Assembly: GCF_030287445.1 (NCBI RefSeq) | Contig: NZ_JASVWB010000002.1 | Coordinates: forward strand, 5,084,001-5,148,000 | Reading direction: 5' to 3' | From: Streptomyces sp. ALI-76-A | GTDB lineage: Bacteria; Actinomycetota; Actinomycetes; Streptomycetales; Streptomycetaceae | DNA: 64,000 nucleotides | Shown here: positions 53,279 to 62,703 of the stretch, one piece after another | Layout of the letters: each line of letters begins with the position of its first letter | Position numbering within the stretch: position 1 is the stretch's first letter | Made by a program: the position numbers and the translations under genes | Notes under the pieces: generated by a model | What the model saw: the letters and a program-made list of their open reading frames with translations, nothing else | What the model was told of the DNA's origin: nothing | Database searches by the model: none

Positions 53279-54577
53279 ATGAGCGCGCTCACCCGAAGGG
53301 GAGCACTCGGACTCGGCGCCGGAGCCGCGGCCGCCGTCGGACTGGCGGGCTGCGGCTCGCTCGACCCGTCAGACGGGTCCAGCCATGCGGGAGGTTCCGC
53401 GAAGGGCCCGACCGGTCGCCCGAAGCCCACCGTCCGGCCCCTCGGCGACGGGTCCACCGCCTTCACCGGCCGGCAGCCCCACCAGCCCGCGAAGCCGGAG
53501 CCGCTGGAGCCGGGACAGGCCCCGCCGCAGTTCGTGATCTTCTCCTGGGACGGTGCCGCCGAGGTCGGCAACGGTCTCTTCCCGCGCTTCCTGGACCTCG
53601 CCAAGGAGCACGGCGCGAGCATGACCTTCTTCCTCTCCGGGCTGTATCTCCTGCCCGAGTCGAAGAAGCGGCTCTACGACCCGCCGAACAACCCGCGCGG
53701 CGCCTCCGACATCGGCTACCTCACCGACGGCCACATCCGGGAGACGCTGAAGAACGTCCGCCGTGCCTGGCTGGAAGGGCACGAGATCGGCACCCACTTC
53801 AACGGCCACTTCTGCTCCGGCACCGGAACGGTCGGCAACTGGACGCCCCAGCAGTGGCGGAGCGAGATCGACCAGGCCACGTCCTTCGTCAAGGAGTGGC
53901 GCACCAACTCCGGGTGGACCGACCTGCCCGCGCTGCCCTTCGACTACGACAAGGAACTCGTCGGCGGGCGTACGCCCTGTCTGCTCGGCCAGGACAACCT
54001 GCTGCCCACCGCCCGTGAGCTCGGCTGGCGTTACGACGCCTCCTCGCCCGGAGGCCGTCAGGTCTGGCCACGGAAGCGGGCCGGCCTGTGGGACCTGCCG
54101 TTGCAGGCGATACCTTTCCCCGGCCGCGGCTTCGAGGTCCTGTCGATGGACTACAACATGCTCGCGAACCAGTCGGTCAACTCCACCAACGCGCCCGCCC
54201 ACAACCACCCGGCCTGGCGCGAACAGTCCGCCCAGGCGTACATATCGGGATTCAAGCGGGCATACGAGACAAACCGCGCCCCCTTCTTCGTCGGCAACCA
54301 CTTCGAGCAGTGGAACGGCGGCATCTACATGGACGCCGTCGAGGAGGCGTTCCGTCACATCGCGCGGGAGAAGGAGAAGGGCGGGGACGTACGCCTGGTC
54401 TCCTTCCGGCAGTTCGTGGACTGGCTGGACGTGCAGCGGCCCGAGGTGCTCGCCGAGCTCCGCACCCTCGACGTCGGACAGCAGCCCGTCGGCGGCTGGC
54501 AGGAGTTCCTGAAGGACACCGGATCCACCGCCTCGTCGGCCTCCACCGCCTCCACGGGCTCCGGGCAGGCCGCCTGA
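53279..54577 (+). CDS. Lipoprotein with polysaccharide-deacetylase-like domain
   Basis: A 432-residue exported lipoprotein. The start LTRRGALGLGAGAAAAVGL combines a twin-arginine-like RR with a lipobox (LAGC), so Tat export is plausible. A Pro-rich linker leads to a domain beginning FVIFSWDGAAEVGNGLFPRF, with GASMTFFLSGLYLLP, GHEIGTHFNGHFC and YDASSPGG, the pattern of NodB-like carbohydrate deacetylases in which the metal-site His-x-x-x-His is expected in THFNGHF. ATG 53279 has GGGGA upstream. A role in cell-wall or glycan modification is likely but unproven. Confidence 0.85.
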   Translation: MSALTRRGALGLGAGAAAAVGLAGCGSLDPSDGSSHAGGSAKGPTGRPKPTVRPLGDGSTAFTGRQPHQPAKPEPLEPGQAPPQFVIFSWDGAAEVGNGLFPRFLDLAKEHGASMTFFLSGLYLLPESKKRLYDPPNNPRGASDIGYLTDGHIRETLKNVRRAWLEGHEIGTHFNGHFCSGTGTVGNWTPQQWRSEIDQATSFVKEWRTNSGWTDLPALPFDYDKELVGGRTPCLLGQDNLLPTARELGWRYDASSPGGRQVWPRKRAGLWDLPLQAIPFPGRGFEVLSMDYNMLANQSVNSTNAPAHNHPAWREQSAQAYISGFKRAYETNRAPFFVGNHFEQWNGGIYMDAVEEAFRHIAREKEKGGDVRLVSFRQFVDWLDVQRPEVLAELRTLDVGQQPVGGWQEFLKDTGSTASSASTASTGSGQAA

Positions 54578-54643
54578 AATGCGGGTCTCCTCCCGCGAGG
54601 GGGGTGCGCAAGATCCCCAGAACGGGCATGCGAAACTTTTCAC

Positions 54644-55249
54644 ATGAGTGCCGCCAGCCGTAGTCGCACCCGTCGCCGTGCCGTCCTCCTCACCGCCGCG
54701 GCCGCCGCCGCGGTGGCCCTGTCCGCCTGCGGTGCCGGCGGCACGTCGGGCGGAGGCGGCGACACCAACTTCGTCACCGGCGACAACGGCATCGACACCG
54801 TCGCCGCGGACCGGCGGACCGCGGCCCCCGACCTGTCCGGCGAGACCATCGACGGCAAGCGGCTCGACGTCGCCGACTTCAAGGGCCAGGTCGTCGTCCT
54901 GAACGTGTGGGGCTCGTGGTGCGGGCCGTGTCGCGCGGAGGCCAAGTACTTCTCCAAGGTCTCCAAGGAATACCAGGGCAAGGGCGTGCAGTTCGTCGGC
55001 ATCAACACCCGGGACACCAGCACCGGCGTCGCGGTCGCCTTCGAGAAGAACTACGGCATCACCTACCCGAGCCTGTACGACCCAACGGGCAAGCTGATGC
55101 TCCGCTTCGAGAAGGGCACGCTCAACCCGCAGCTGATCCCCTCCACCCTCGTGATCGACAGGAACGGCAGGATCGCGGCGCGGGCGCTGCAGGCCCTCGC
55201 CGAGGAGGACCTGCTCGGCATGCTCGAGCCCGTCCTCGCGGAGAAGTGA
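54644..55249 (+). CDS. ResA/TlpA-like thioredoxin-fold lipoprotein
   Basis: A 201-residue membrane-anchored thiol-disulfide oxidoreductase. The signal ends at lipobox LSAC (Cys29); the thioredoxin fold has WGSWCGPCRAEAKYF (Cys93, Cys96) and the cis-Pro in LIPSTLVIDRNG. ResA-type proteins keep apocytochrome c cysteines reduced for heme attachment. It is the first gene of the ccdA-resB-ccsB operon, with one base between its stop and the ccdA start. Confidence 0.93.
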   Translation: MSAASRSRTRRRAVLLTAAAAAAVALSACGAGGTSGGGGDTNFVTGDNGIDTVAADRRTAAPDLSGETIDGKRLDVADFKGQVVVLNVWGSWCGPCRAEAKYFSKVSKEYQGKGVQFVGINTRDTSTGVAVAFEKNYGITYPSLYDPTGKLMLRFEKGTLNPQLIPSTLVIDRNGRIAARALQALAEEDLLGMLEPVLAEK

Positions 55250-55250
55250 C

Positions 55251-56024
55251 GTGAGCGCACTCGTCACCCTCGCCGAGGCGACGGGCCAAAACGAGACCGT
55301 GCTCAGCGGGGCCCTGATCGTGGCCCTGCCCATCGCCCTGCTCGGCGGCCTGGTCTCCTTCTTCTCGCCGTGCGTCCTGCCCCTCGTCCCCGGCTACCTC
55401 TCCTACGTCACCGGAGTCACCGGCACCGACCTGGCCGAAGCCCGCCGGGGGCGGATGGTCGCCGGCGCCTCGCTGTTCGTGCTCGGCTTCACCGCCGTGT
55501 TCGTCTCCGGCGGGGCCCTGTTCGGGTACTTCGGCGAGACGCTTCAGGAGCAGAAGGGCGTCCTGTCCAAGGTGCTCGGGGTGCTCATGATCCTCATGGG
55601 CGTCTTCTTCATGGGCCTGATGCCGTGGCTCACCCAGCGCGAGTTCCGCTTCCACCGGAAGCCGGCCGCCGGACTGGTCGGCGCCCCCGTCCTCGGTGCC
55701 CTCTTCGGCATCGGCTGGGCGCCCTGCATCGGCCCCACCCTCGCCTCCGTGCAGGCGCTCTCCTTCAGCCAGGCCAGCGCCGGCCGGGGCGCCATACTGA
55801 CGGTCGCGTACTGCCTGGGTCTGGGCGTACCGTTCGTGCTCGCCGCGGTCGCCTTCCGCAAGGCGCTGGGCGCCTTCGGCTGGGTCAAGCGCCACTACGT
55901 CTGGGTGATGCGCCTGGGCGGCACCATGATGATCGTGACCGGTGTGCTGCTGCTCACCGGCGCGTGGGACCACATCGTCTCCGAGATGCAGAACTGGTCC
56001 AACGGCTTCACTGTGGGGATCTGA
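55251..56024 (+). CDS. ccdA: Cytochrome c biogenesis protein CcdA
   Basis: A 257-residue membrane protein with six helices that carries reducing power across the membrane to ResA. The paired cysteines are visible in FFSPCVLPLVPGYLSY and GWAPCIGPTLASV, the CcdA hallmark. GTG 55251 starts one base after the resA-like stop, and the protein ends three bases before the resB start. Confidence 0.95.
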   Translation: MSALVTLAEATGQNETVLSGALIVALPIALLGGLVSFFSPCVLPLVPGYLSYVTGVTGTDLAEARRGRMVAGASLFVLGFTAVFVSGGALFGYFGETLQEQKGVLSKVLGVLMILMGVFFMGLMPWLTQREFRFHRKPAAGLVGAPVLGALFGIGWAPCIGPTLASVQALSFSQASAGRGAILTVAYCLGLGVPFVLAAVAFRKALGAFGWVKRHYVWVMRLGGTMMIVTGVLLLTGAWDHIVSEMQNWSNGFTVGI

Positions 56025-56027
56025 CCG

Positions 56028-57761
56028 ATGAGCGAGACCACGACCGACAAGACCCCGGACGCCACCGAGGACCAGGACCTGGGCGCGGCCGGCTCCCAGT
56101 TGTCCACCGCCCCCCAGGAGGACGCCCCCAACCTGCCGGCCCTGGGCGTCATCGGCTGGGCCCGCTGGTTCTGGCGTCAGCTCACCTCCATGCGGGTCGC
56201 GCTGCTGCTCCTGCTGCTGCTGTCGCTCGGCGCGATCCCCGGCTCGCTGATCCCGCAGAGCGGGACCGACGAGACGAAGGTCGCCGACTTCCGCGCCGCG
56301 AACCCCACCCTCGGTGACGTCTACGACAAGCTCGGCCTCTTCCACGTCTACAGCTCGGCGTGGTTCTCGGCGATCTACATCCTGCTGTTCGTCTCCCTCA
56401 TCGGCTGCATCGTGCCCCGCACCTGGCAGTTCGTGGGGCAGCTGCGCGGACGTCCGCCGGGCGCGCCCCGGCGGCTGACCCGGCTGCCCGCCCACACCGG
56501 CTGGCGTACCGAGACCGACCCCGACGAGATCCGTGAGGCCGCGCTCGCGCTGCTGCGCAAGCGCCGCTTCCGGGCCCATGTCGCGGGGGACGCCGTCGCC
56601 GCGGAGAAGGGCTATCTGCGGGAGTTCGGCAACCTCGCCTTCCACATCGCGCTGATCGTGATGCTGATCGCCTTCGCCTGGGGCCAGCTGTTCAAGTCCG
56701 AGGGCAACAAGCTGATCGTGGAGGGCGACGGCTTCTCCAACACCCTCACGCAGTACGACGACTTCAAGTCCGGCACCCTCTTCTCGCAGGACGACCTGGA
56801 TCCGTTCAGCTTCACCCTGGACGACTTCACGGGCACCTACGAGACCAGCGGTCCGAACCGGGGCACCCCGCGCACCTACCAGGCGACCGTCGACTACAGC
56901 GTCGGCGCCTACGGCAAGGACCGGAAGACCACCATCAAGGTCAACGAGCCGCTGCGGGTCGGCGACTCCAAGGTCTACCTCACCGCCCACGGCTACGCGC
57001 CCGTCATCACCGTCCGCGACGCCAAGGGCGACGTCGTCTACAGCCAGGCCGTCCCCCTCCTGCCACTGGACTCCAACGTCACCTCCTCCGGTGCGATCAA
57101 GGTCATGGACGGCTACCGCGACGCCCGGGGCGAGAAGGAACAGCTCGGCTTCCAGGCCTTCTTCCTGCCGGCGTACGGCGGGGACGGCACCGCGGTGGTC
57201 TCCCAGTTCCCGGCGCTGCTGAACCCGGTGCTGAACCTGGAGGCCTTCCACGGCGACCTCGGCGTCGACTCGGGCATCCCGCAGAGCGTGTACCAGCTCG
57301 ACAAGGGGAACCTGAAGGCGTTCAAGGACGCCAAGGGCAAGGCGCTGAGGGAGAATCTCAGGCCCGGCGAGACCATGCAGCTCCCGAACGGCGCCGGCTC
57401 GGTCACCTTCGAGAAGGGGATCAAGGAGTGGGCGAACTTCCAGGTCACCCGTCAGCCCGCCGCCGGCTGGGCGCTCGGCGGAGCCGTCGTCGCCATCCTC
57501 GGCCTCGCCGCCTCCCTGTTCATCCAGCGCCGTCGGGTGTGGGTGCGGGCGGTCAGGGGCGCCGACGGCGTCACCGTCGTCGAGATGGCGGGCCTCGGCC
57601 GCAGCGAGTCCGCCAAGGTGCCCGAGGAACTCGGCGACCTCGCCGGGATCCTGTACGAGGCGGCACCGGGCGCCCCCGACCCGGACGACTCCTCCGACGT
57701 CACCCCCACCCCCACCCCCGACTCCGACGCCGTACCTGCCGAAGGGGCTGAGAAGAAGTGA
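56028..57761 (+). CDS. resB: Cytochrome c biogenesis protein ResB
   Basis: A 577-residue ResB-family protein of the system II heme-lyase complex. TM helices lie near residues 52-70 (VALLLLLLLSLGAIPGSLIP), 115-130, 205-222 and 485-505, with a large external domain between the third and last. It works with CcsB to deliver heme to apocytochrome c. Its stop overlaps the ccsB start by 4 bp. The hydrophilic end is Pro/Asp/Thr-rich. Confidence 0.94.
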   Translation: MSETTTDKTPDATEDQDLGAAGSQLSTAPQEDAPNLPALGVIGWARWFWRQLTSMRVALLLLLLLSLGAIPGSLIPQSGTDETKVADFRAANPTLGDVYDKLGLFHVYSSAWFSAIYILLFVSLIGCIVPRTWQFVGQLRGRPPGAPRRLTRLPAHTGWRTETDPDEIREAALALLRKRRFRAHVAGDAVAAEKGYLREFGNLAFHIALIVMLIAFAWGQLFKSEGNKLIVEGDGFSNTLTQYDDFKSGTLFSQDDLDPFSFTLDDFTGTYETSGPNRGTPRTYQATVDYSVGAYGKDRKTTIKVNEPLRVGDSKVYLTAHGYAPVITVRDAKGDVVYSQAVPLLPLDSNVTSSGAIKVMDGYRDARGEKEQLGFQAFFLPAYGGDGTAVVSQFPALLNPVLNLEAFHGDLGVDSGIPQSVYQLDKGNLKAFKDAKGKALRENLRPGETMQLPNGAGSVTFEKGIKEWANFQVTRQPAAGWALGGAVVAILGLAASLFIQRRRVWVRAVRGADGVTVVEMAGLGRSESAKVPEELGDLAGILYEAAPGAPDPDDSSDVTPTPTPDSDAVPAEGAEKK

Positions 57762-58834
57762 ATCTCGCCGCCGCAACCAACGAAAGCCTCGCGCAGCTCA
57801 GCAACACGCTGATCTACTCCGCGATGGCCGTCTACACCCTGGCCTTCTTCGCCTACATCGCCGAGTGGCTCTTCGGCAGCCGCAGCAAGGTCGCCCGCAC
57901 GGCCGCCGCGCTCACCCCCGGGAAGCAGGCGAAGGCGCCGGCCGTCACCGTGCGGAAGGCCGGCGGCACCGCCGTGCTGGAGCGGCCGAAGGTCGTGGTG
58001 CGGTCCGCCGCCGGTGCCCGTGACGTGCCGGACGGGCCCGGGGCGCACGGCGGGGACGAACAGGGCGACCTCTACGGGCGCATCGCCGTGTCCCTCACCG
58101 TGCTCGCCTTCCTGGTGGAGTTCGCGGGAGTCGTCGCCCGCGCGGCCTCGGTGCGGCGGGCGCCGTGGGGCAACATGTACGAGTTCAACATCACCTTCTC
58201 CACGGTGGCCGTCGGCGTGTACCTCGCGCTGCTGGTGCTGAGGAAGAACGTGCGCTGGCTCGGGCTGTTCCTGATCACCACCGTCCTCCTCGATCTCGGT
58301 CTCGCGGTCACCGTCCTGTACACCGAGAGCGACCAGTTGGTGCCCGCGCTGCACTCGTACTGGCTGTACATCCACGTCTCCACGGCGATCTTCTGCGGTG
58401 CGGTCTTCTACGTCGGCGCCGTCTCCACGTTGATGTACCTGTTCAAGGACTCGTACGAGAACAAGCTCGCCACCGGCGGCACGCCCGGCCGCTTCGCGAC
58501 CTCCGTCATGGAGCGCCTGCCCGCCTCGGCCTCCCTCGACAAGTTCTCCTACCGCGTCAACGCCGCCGTCTTCCCGCTGTGGACGTTCACGATCATCGCG
58601 GGCGCCATCTGGGCGGGCGACGCCTGGGGCCGTTACTGGGGCTGGGACCCGAAGGAGACCTGGTCGTTCATCACCTGGGTGGCCTACGCCTGCTACCTGC
58701 ACGCCCGCGCCACGGCCGGCTGGAAGGGCCGCAAGGCCGCCTACCTCGCCCTGATCGCGTTCGGCTGCTGGCTGTTCAACTACTACGGCGTGAACATCTT
58801 CGTCTCCGGCAAGCACTCCTACGCCGGCGTGTGA
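57758..58834 (+). CDS. ccsB: Cytochrome c assembly protein CcsB/ResC
   Basis: A 358-residue membrane protein with the heme-handling WWD motif WGWDPKETWSF (residues 294-304) and conserved histidines near 205 (YIHVST) and at the C-terminus (SGKHSYAG). About eight TM helices. It holds heme for ligation with ResB. GTG 57758 overlaps the resB stop. An extra loop of about 70 residues (40-105) follows the first helix. A strong hairpin ends the operon. Confidence 0.95.
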   Translation: MNLAAATNESLAQLSNTLIYSAMAVYTLAFFAYIAEWLFGSRSKVARTAAALTPGKQAKAPAVTVRKAGGTAVLERPKVVVRSAAGARDVPDGPGAHGGDEQGDLYGRIAVSLTVLAFLVEFAGVVARAASVRRAPWGNMYEFNITFSTVAVGVYLALLVLRKNVRWLGLFLITTVLLDLGLAVTVLYTESDQLVPALHSYWLYIHVSTAIFCGAVFYVGAVSTLMYLFKDSYENKLATGGTPGRFATSVMERLPASASLDKFSYRVNAAVFPLWTFTIIAGAIWAGDAWGRYWGWDPKETWSFITWVAYACYLHARATAGWKGRKAAYLALIAFGCWLFNYYGVNIFVSGKHSYAGV

Positions 58835-58853
58835 CCCGTACCCCTGTCCGGTG

Positions 58854-58893
58854 AAGGCCGGTTCCCGTGACCTGGGTCACGGGAACCGGCCTT
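58854..58893 (+). terminator. Terminator of the cytochrome c maturation operon
   Basis: Perfect 19-bp stem starting AAGGCCGGTTCCCGTGACC, with a 2-base TG gap at the centre, 20 bp after ccsB. Confidence 0.9.
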
Positions 58894-58916
58894 CGTCGTA
58901 CGGACAGGTAGAGGGC

Positions 58917-59522
58917 GTGGACACGAATCTGCGGAGACGCATCCGCGCGGGGGATCACGACGCCTTCGGCGATCTCTTCGACGCGTACGCGCGCTCCGTC
59001 TACAACCACGCCTACCGGCTCACGGGGGAGTGGGCGGTGGCCGAGGACGTGGTCTCGCTGACCTTTCTGGACGCCTGGCGGCTGCGCGACAGGCTGGACG
59101 AGGAAGGCGGCTCGGTACGGCCCTGGCTGCTCGGCATCGCGACCAACGTCACGCGCAACACGCGCCGCGCCGGCCGGAGACACGCCGCCGCGGTGTCCCG
59201 TCTGCCCCGGGACGAGACGGTGCGCGACTTCGCCGACGAGGTCGCCGGCCGCCTCGACGACACCGCGCGACTGGCCGACGTACGGACCGCGCTGGCGAAG
59301 CTGCGGCGGACCGAGCGGGAGGTGCTGGCGCTGTGCGTGTGGTCCGGGCTGGACTACCGGGCCGCGGCCGAGGCGCTGGGGGTGCCGGTGGGGACCGTAC
59401 GGTCGCGGCTTTCACGGGCGCGGACAAAACTCGCGAAACACATGGAACCACCCGAAGCGCACGGACAGATGAAAGGTGACCGCGGCACCGCGGTCGGGCC
59501 CCTGAAGGAGGGAAACCCATGA
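58917..59522 (+). CDS. ECF-type RNA polymerase sigma factor
   Basis: A 201-residue sigma-70 family factor. Region 2 includes AFGDLFDAYARSVYNHAYRL and DVVSLTFLDAWRL; region 4 includes LRRTEREVLALCVWSGLDYR and GVPVGTVRSRLSRARTKL. GTG 58917 starts the protein. Its stop overlaps the start of the CU044_5270-type gene (4 bp), so the two are coupled; the partner with a membrane anchor is probably its anti-sigma or effector protein. It belongs to the actinobacterial ECF group associated with CU044_5270 genes. Confidence 0.92.
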   Translation: MDTNLRRRIRAGDHDAFGDLFDAYARSVYNHAYRLTGEWAVAEDVVSLTFLDAWRLRDRLDEEGGSVRPWLLGIATNVTRNTRRAGRRHAAAVSRLPRDETVRDFADEVAGRLDDTARLADVRTALAKLRRTEREVLALCVWSGLDYRAAAEALGVPVGTVRSRLSRARTKLAKHMEPPEAHGQMKGDRGTAVGPLKEGNP

Positions 59523-60451
59523 ACCAGCTTCCCGAGCAGGACCTTCCGCCGGGCCGTCACCAACTCCTCAAGGAGCATCTGATGACCGAGATCCGGCGCA
59601 CCGAGCCGCTGCCCGAGCGGAAGCGGAAGCCCTGGCTGCGGCCCGTGCTCGTGACGACAGCCGTGGCCACCGTGGCCGCCGTCACCCTCGTCCTCCTGCC
59701 GGCGGACGACGGGACCGGGGCGAACGCGCGACCGCCCAGCAGGGCCACCGTCGCCCTGCTGGAGGACATCGCGCTGGCCGCCGAGCACGAGCAGCCGTCG
59801 TACGGGAAGGTCCGGGACGACCAGTTCGTGTACCTGGACAGCCAGGTGTCGAACGCGGAGGCGGCCGACGGGGAGTTCACCGTCAGGCCGCTGCACCGGC
59901 TGGAGATGTGGATGTCGGTGGACGGTCTGCACACCGGAATGGGGCGGGAGGCGGGGCGGGAGGACTGGGACCTGCCGACCGACGTCAAGCCGGGCGGTGA
60001 GGGCTGGGAGATCTCTCCCGCCTACAACCACGTGAAGACCCTGCCCACCGACGCCGACGGGATGTACCGCTACCTGTACGAGACGGCCCCGAAGTACAGC
60101 GGCCAGGAGCGGTACCAGGCCATGTTCGTACTGGCCGCGGACCTGCTGCGGCAGTCGATCATGCCTGCGGAGCAGAGCGCCGCCCTGTTCCGGGCCGTCG
60201 CCCGGATTCCCGGGGTGACGATGATCGAGAATGCCACGGACGCCGCCGGACGCCATGGCGTCGCCATCGCGCGCAAGGACCCCGACAACCCGAGCCGGGA
60301 CGAGTGGATCTTCGACAAGGAGACCCACGAGTTCCTCGGGGAGCGCAGTGTGGCCACGGACGACATCGCGGACGTGGAGGAGGGCACGGTCATCTCCGAC
60401 ACCGCGGTGCTCCGCCGCGCGGTCGTCGACCGCGCGGGTCAGCGGCCCTGA
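59519..60451 (+). CDS. CU044_5270 family membrane-anchored protein (sigma factor partner)
   Basis: A 310-residue protein with an N-terminal cytoplasmic segment (PGRHQLLKEHLMTEI, about 1-40), one membrane helix near 43-60 (VLVTTAVATVAAVTLVLLP) and an external domain (about 75-310) rich in Asp and Glu. The family is defined by coupling to ECF sigma genes, with the layout of an anti-sigma factor though without a recognisable zinc-binding motif. The end GERSVATDDIADVEEGTVIS resembles family members. The signal is unknown. Confidence 0.88.
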   Translation: MNQLPEQDLPPGRHQLLKEHLMTEIRRTEPLPERKRKPWLRPVLVTTAVATVAAVTLVLLPADDGTGANARPPSRATVALLEDIALAAEHEQPSYGKVRDDQFVYLDSQVSNAEAADGEFTVRPLHRLEMWMSVDGLHTGMGREAGREDWDLPTDVKPGGEGWEISPAYNHVKTLPTDADGMYRYLYETAPKYSGQERYQAMFVLAADLLRQSIMPAEQSAALFRAVARIPGVTMIENATDAAGRHGVAIARKDPDNPSRDEWIFDKETHEFLGERSVATDDIADVEEGTVISDTAVLRRAVVDRAGQRP

Positions 60452-60473
60452 GGAGCTGATGCCACCGACCGCC

Positions 60474-60929
60474 GGCCTTCTTGTTGTTCTCGGTGCTCAG
60501 CCCGACCCCGGTGACCGCCCGCAACCGGTCCGGCCCCTTCGTCATCCGCTCCGGCTGGTCGACCGTGTGCTCCCAGGGCGCGTCGGCCGCCCCGGGGTTG
60601 GCCAGCACCAGCCGGATCGCCGGGGACTCGCCGTTGGAGGCGTGGTTGGCCTGGTACTGCGCCAGATACGCGCCCTGCAACTCGTGCAGCGCGTCGGCGA
60701 GGTTGTCGGGGTCGGTGGCGGTGAACGGTTCCAGCAGGGCGACGGTGACGTAACTGCCCGGCTCGAGGGAGTCGTTCTCCCGGTCGATCGCCCGTACCGC
60801 CTCCCGGAACAGGGGCCGGTCGAAGTAGTAGCCGGTCGCCGAGACGCCCACACACTCCTCGCTGCCCTCGGGCCGGACGACCCCGGCGGCGCAGGCGCGG
60901 TCGTCGTGGGCGAGGGGGAGTTGGTGTGG
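60474..60929 (-). pseudogene. Remnant of an ABC-type substrate-binding-like protein
   Basis: About 150 codons on the minus strand read as coherent protein: GYYFDRPLFREAVRAIDREN, SLEPGSYVTVALLEPFTATD, ALHELQGAYLAQYQANHASN, IRLVLANPGA, and RAVTGVGLSTENNKKA. This resembles part of the periplasmic-binding-protein-like domain of large Streptomyces proteins (500 residues or more). Here it lacks a proper start and stops making sense right after NNKKA, next to the end of the CU044_5270-type gene. Both ends are therefore missing, and it is a gene fragment. Confidence 0.72.
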
Positions 60930-61012
60930 GCCAGATCGCGGGATGTCCGTTGCGTTACGAAAACCTCGGGCTGTCGGCCGACCGTGATCGAACCGGACGC
61001 GGGGGAGGGGGG

Positions 61013-61471
61013 TCACTCACCGATGTCCTCGTTCCACAGCGCCGGGTGGCCCCTGATGAAGTCGCGCATCATGCCGGCGCACTCGGGATCGTCGAGCAGC
61101 ACGATCTGGACGCCGTGCTCCGCCAGCCAGTCGTGGCCGCCGTGGAAGGTGGCCGCCTCGCCGATCACCACCCGCGAGATGCCGAACTGGCGGACCAGGC
61201 CGGAGCAGTACCAGCACGGGGAGAGGGTGGTCACCATCGTCGTCCCCCGGTACGACCGCTGCCGTCCCGCCGCCCGGAAGGCGGCCGTCTCCGCGTGCGC
61301 CGAGGGGTCGTCGTCCTGGACGCGGCGGTTGCGGCCGCGGCCGAGGAGCGTGCCGTCGGCGCCGTGGAGGGCGGCGCCGACGGGGATACCGCCCTCGGCG
61401 AGGCCGGCGCGGGCCTCCTCGAGGGCGTCCGCGAGCCAGGTACGTGCCGTCGCCTCATGCAAGGGGTCCAT
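61013..61471 (-). CDS. Cytidine/nucleoside deaminase family protein
   Basis: A 152-residue zinc deaminase: zinc ligand and catalytic Glu in SAHAETAAF (His59-Ala-Glu61), further ligands in LSPCWYCSGLV (Cys86, Cys89). It is closest in pattern to yeast-type cytosine deaminase or guanine deaminase-like enzymes rather than tRNA adenosine deaminase. ATG 61471 (MDPLHEATARTWL) with AGGAG upstream is preferred to the upstream in-frame ATG. It is divergent from the CDP-alcohol phosphotransferase gene. Confidence 0.9.
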   Translation of the reverse strand: MDPLHEATARTWLADALEEARAGLAEGGIPVGAALHGADGTLLGRGRNRRVQDDDPSAHAETAAFRAAGRQRSYRGTTMVTTLSPCWYCSGLVRQFGISRVVIGEAATFHGGHDWLAEHGVQIVLLDDPECAGMMRDFIRGHPALWNEDIGE

Positions 61472-61647
61472 GGCGTCACTCTCCTGTGGCCGCGGCACGA
61501 GGGCAACGTGCGACAGGCACTCCGGGCGGGCCGCACCCTCGGCCCGCCGACCGGAAGTCCCCCGGGAAACGCTCCGCAACCGGGCGGGTAACCTGTGCCG
61601 ATCACCGCCGTGTCAACGGCAGTTGGTCCCCCCTTGGAGGAACATTC

Positions 61648-62415
61648 ATGGTTGCCGCTCCGGTTCTGGAGGAGCTGCGGGAGGTGTGTCAGCCGCAGGC
61701 CAAGCTGGCGAGCCGGAACGGCGAGCACTGGGCGGGGCGGCTGTACATGCGGCGGGTCTCGCTGCGGTTCACCCGGCAGTTGGTGCGCACGCCCGTCACC
61801 CCGGACCAGCTGACCTGGACGATGGTGGTGTGCGGCGTCGCCTCCGGGGCCGCGCTGATGATCCCCGGGCTGACCGGTGCCGTGCTGGCCGTCGTCCTGA
61901 TGCAGCTCTTCCTCCTCTTCGACTGCGTGGACGGCGAGGTCGCCCGCTGGAAGGGACAGAACAGCGCGGCCGGGATATACGTGGACCGGCTGGGCGCCTA
62001 CCTGGCGGACGCCGCGCTGCTGGCGGGCGCCGGTTACCGGGCCGCCGAGTCGGGCGTGGGCGGCTGGCTGTCCGTCGGGATCGCCACCGCCCTGGGAGTC
62101 GTGCTGCTGAAGGCCTCCACCGACCTCGTCGACGTGGCCCGGGCCCGGCGCGGACTGGGCGTCGTCGACGACGAGTCGACCCGGCCGCGCTCGCAGGGCG
62201 TGGCGGCGGTACGGCGGCTCGCGGCCGCATTCAAGATCCACCGGGTCACGAACGGCATCGAGGCGTCCCTGGTCCTGCTGGTGGCCGCCGTCGCCGACCA
62301 GGTGACCGGCGGCATCGAGCCGACCCGCTGGGCGCTCGGCGCGCTGGCCGTCATCACGTGGGTGATGGTGCCGGCCCACCTGCTGTCGATCCTGTCGTCG
62401 TCGCGGCTGCGGTGA
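61648..62415 (+). CDS. CDP-alcohol phosphatidyltransferase family protein
   Basis: A 255-residue membrane enzyme that transfers a phospho-group from a CDP-linked lipid or polyol to an alcohol acceptor. The signature DG-x2-AR-x8-G-x3-D-x3-D is visible in FDCVDGEVARWKGQNSAAG followed by IYVDRLGAYLADA. Six or so TM helices. The acceptor cannot be determined; phospholipid and inositol-phosphate products are possible. ATG 61648 has GGAGGAA upstream. Confidence 0.9.
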   Translation: MVAAPVLEELREVCQPQAKLASRNGEHWAGRLYMRRVSLRFTRQLVRTPVTPDQLTWTMVVCGVASGAALMIPGLTGAVLAVVLMQLFLLFDCVDGEVARWKGQNSAAGIYVDRLGAYLADAALLAGAGYRAAESGVGGWLSVGIATALGVVLLKASTDLVDVARARRGLGVVDDESTRPRSQGVAAVRRLAAAFKIHRVTNGIEASLVLLVAAVADQVTGGIEPTRWALGALAVITWVMVPAHLLSILSSSRLR

Positions 62416-62703
62416 CCTCCGCGCACCGGCTCAGGTAGTCGTCCAGGGCGCCGGCCCCCGTGAGCGGGCCCCGGGTCCGCGCGGTGCGGGCCTCCCCCGT
62501 GCCACGATCGCCGCCCGCAGCGCCTCGCTGCCGCCCTTCCGCCACAGTCGAACAGGCAGTGGCCGCGGCCCGCGGTGGCGACGCCGGCGGCACGGTGGTC
62601 GCGGAGGGGGCACCGGCGGGGGTGACGCCGAACGGGGCGTCCCGAACGGGGCGTCCCGGACGGGGGATTCCGGTAGGCGTGCGGCAGGGATCCCCGGCCG
62701 GCC

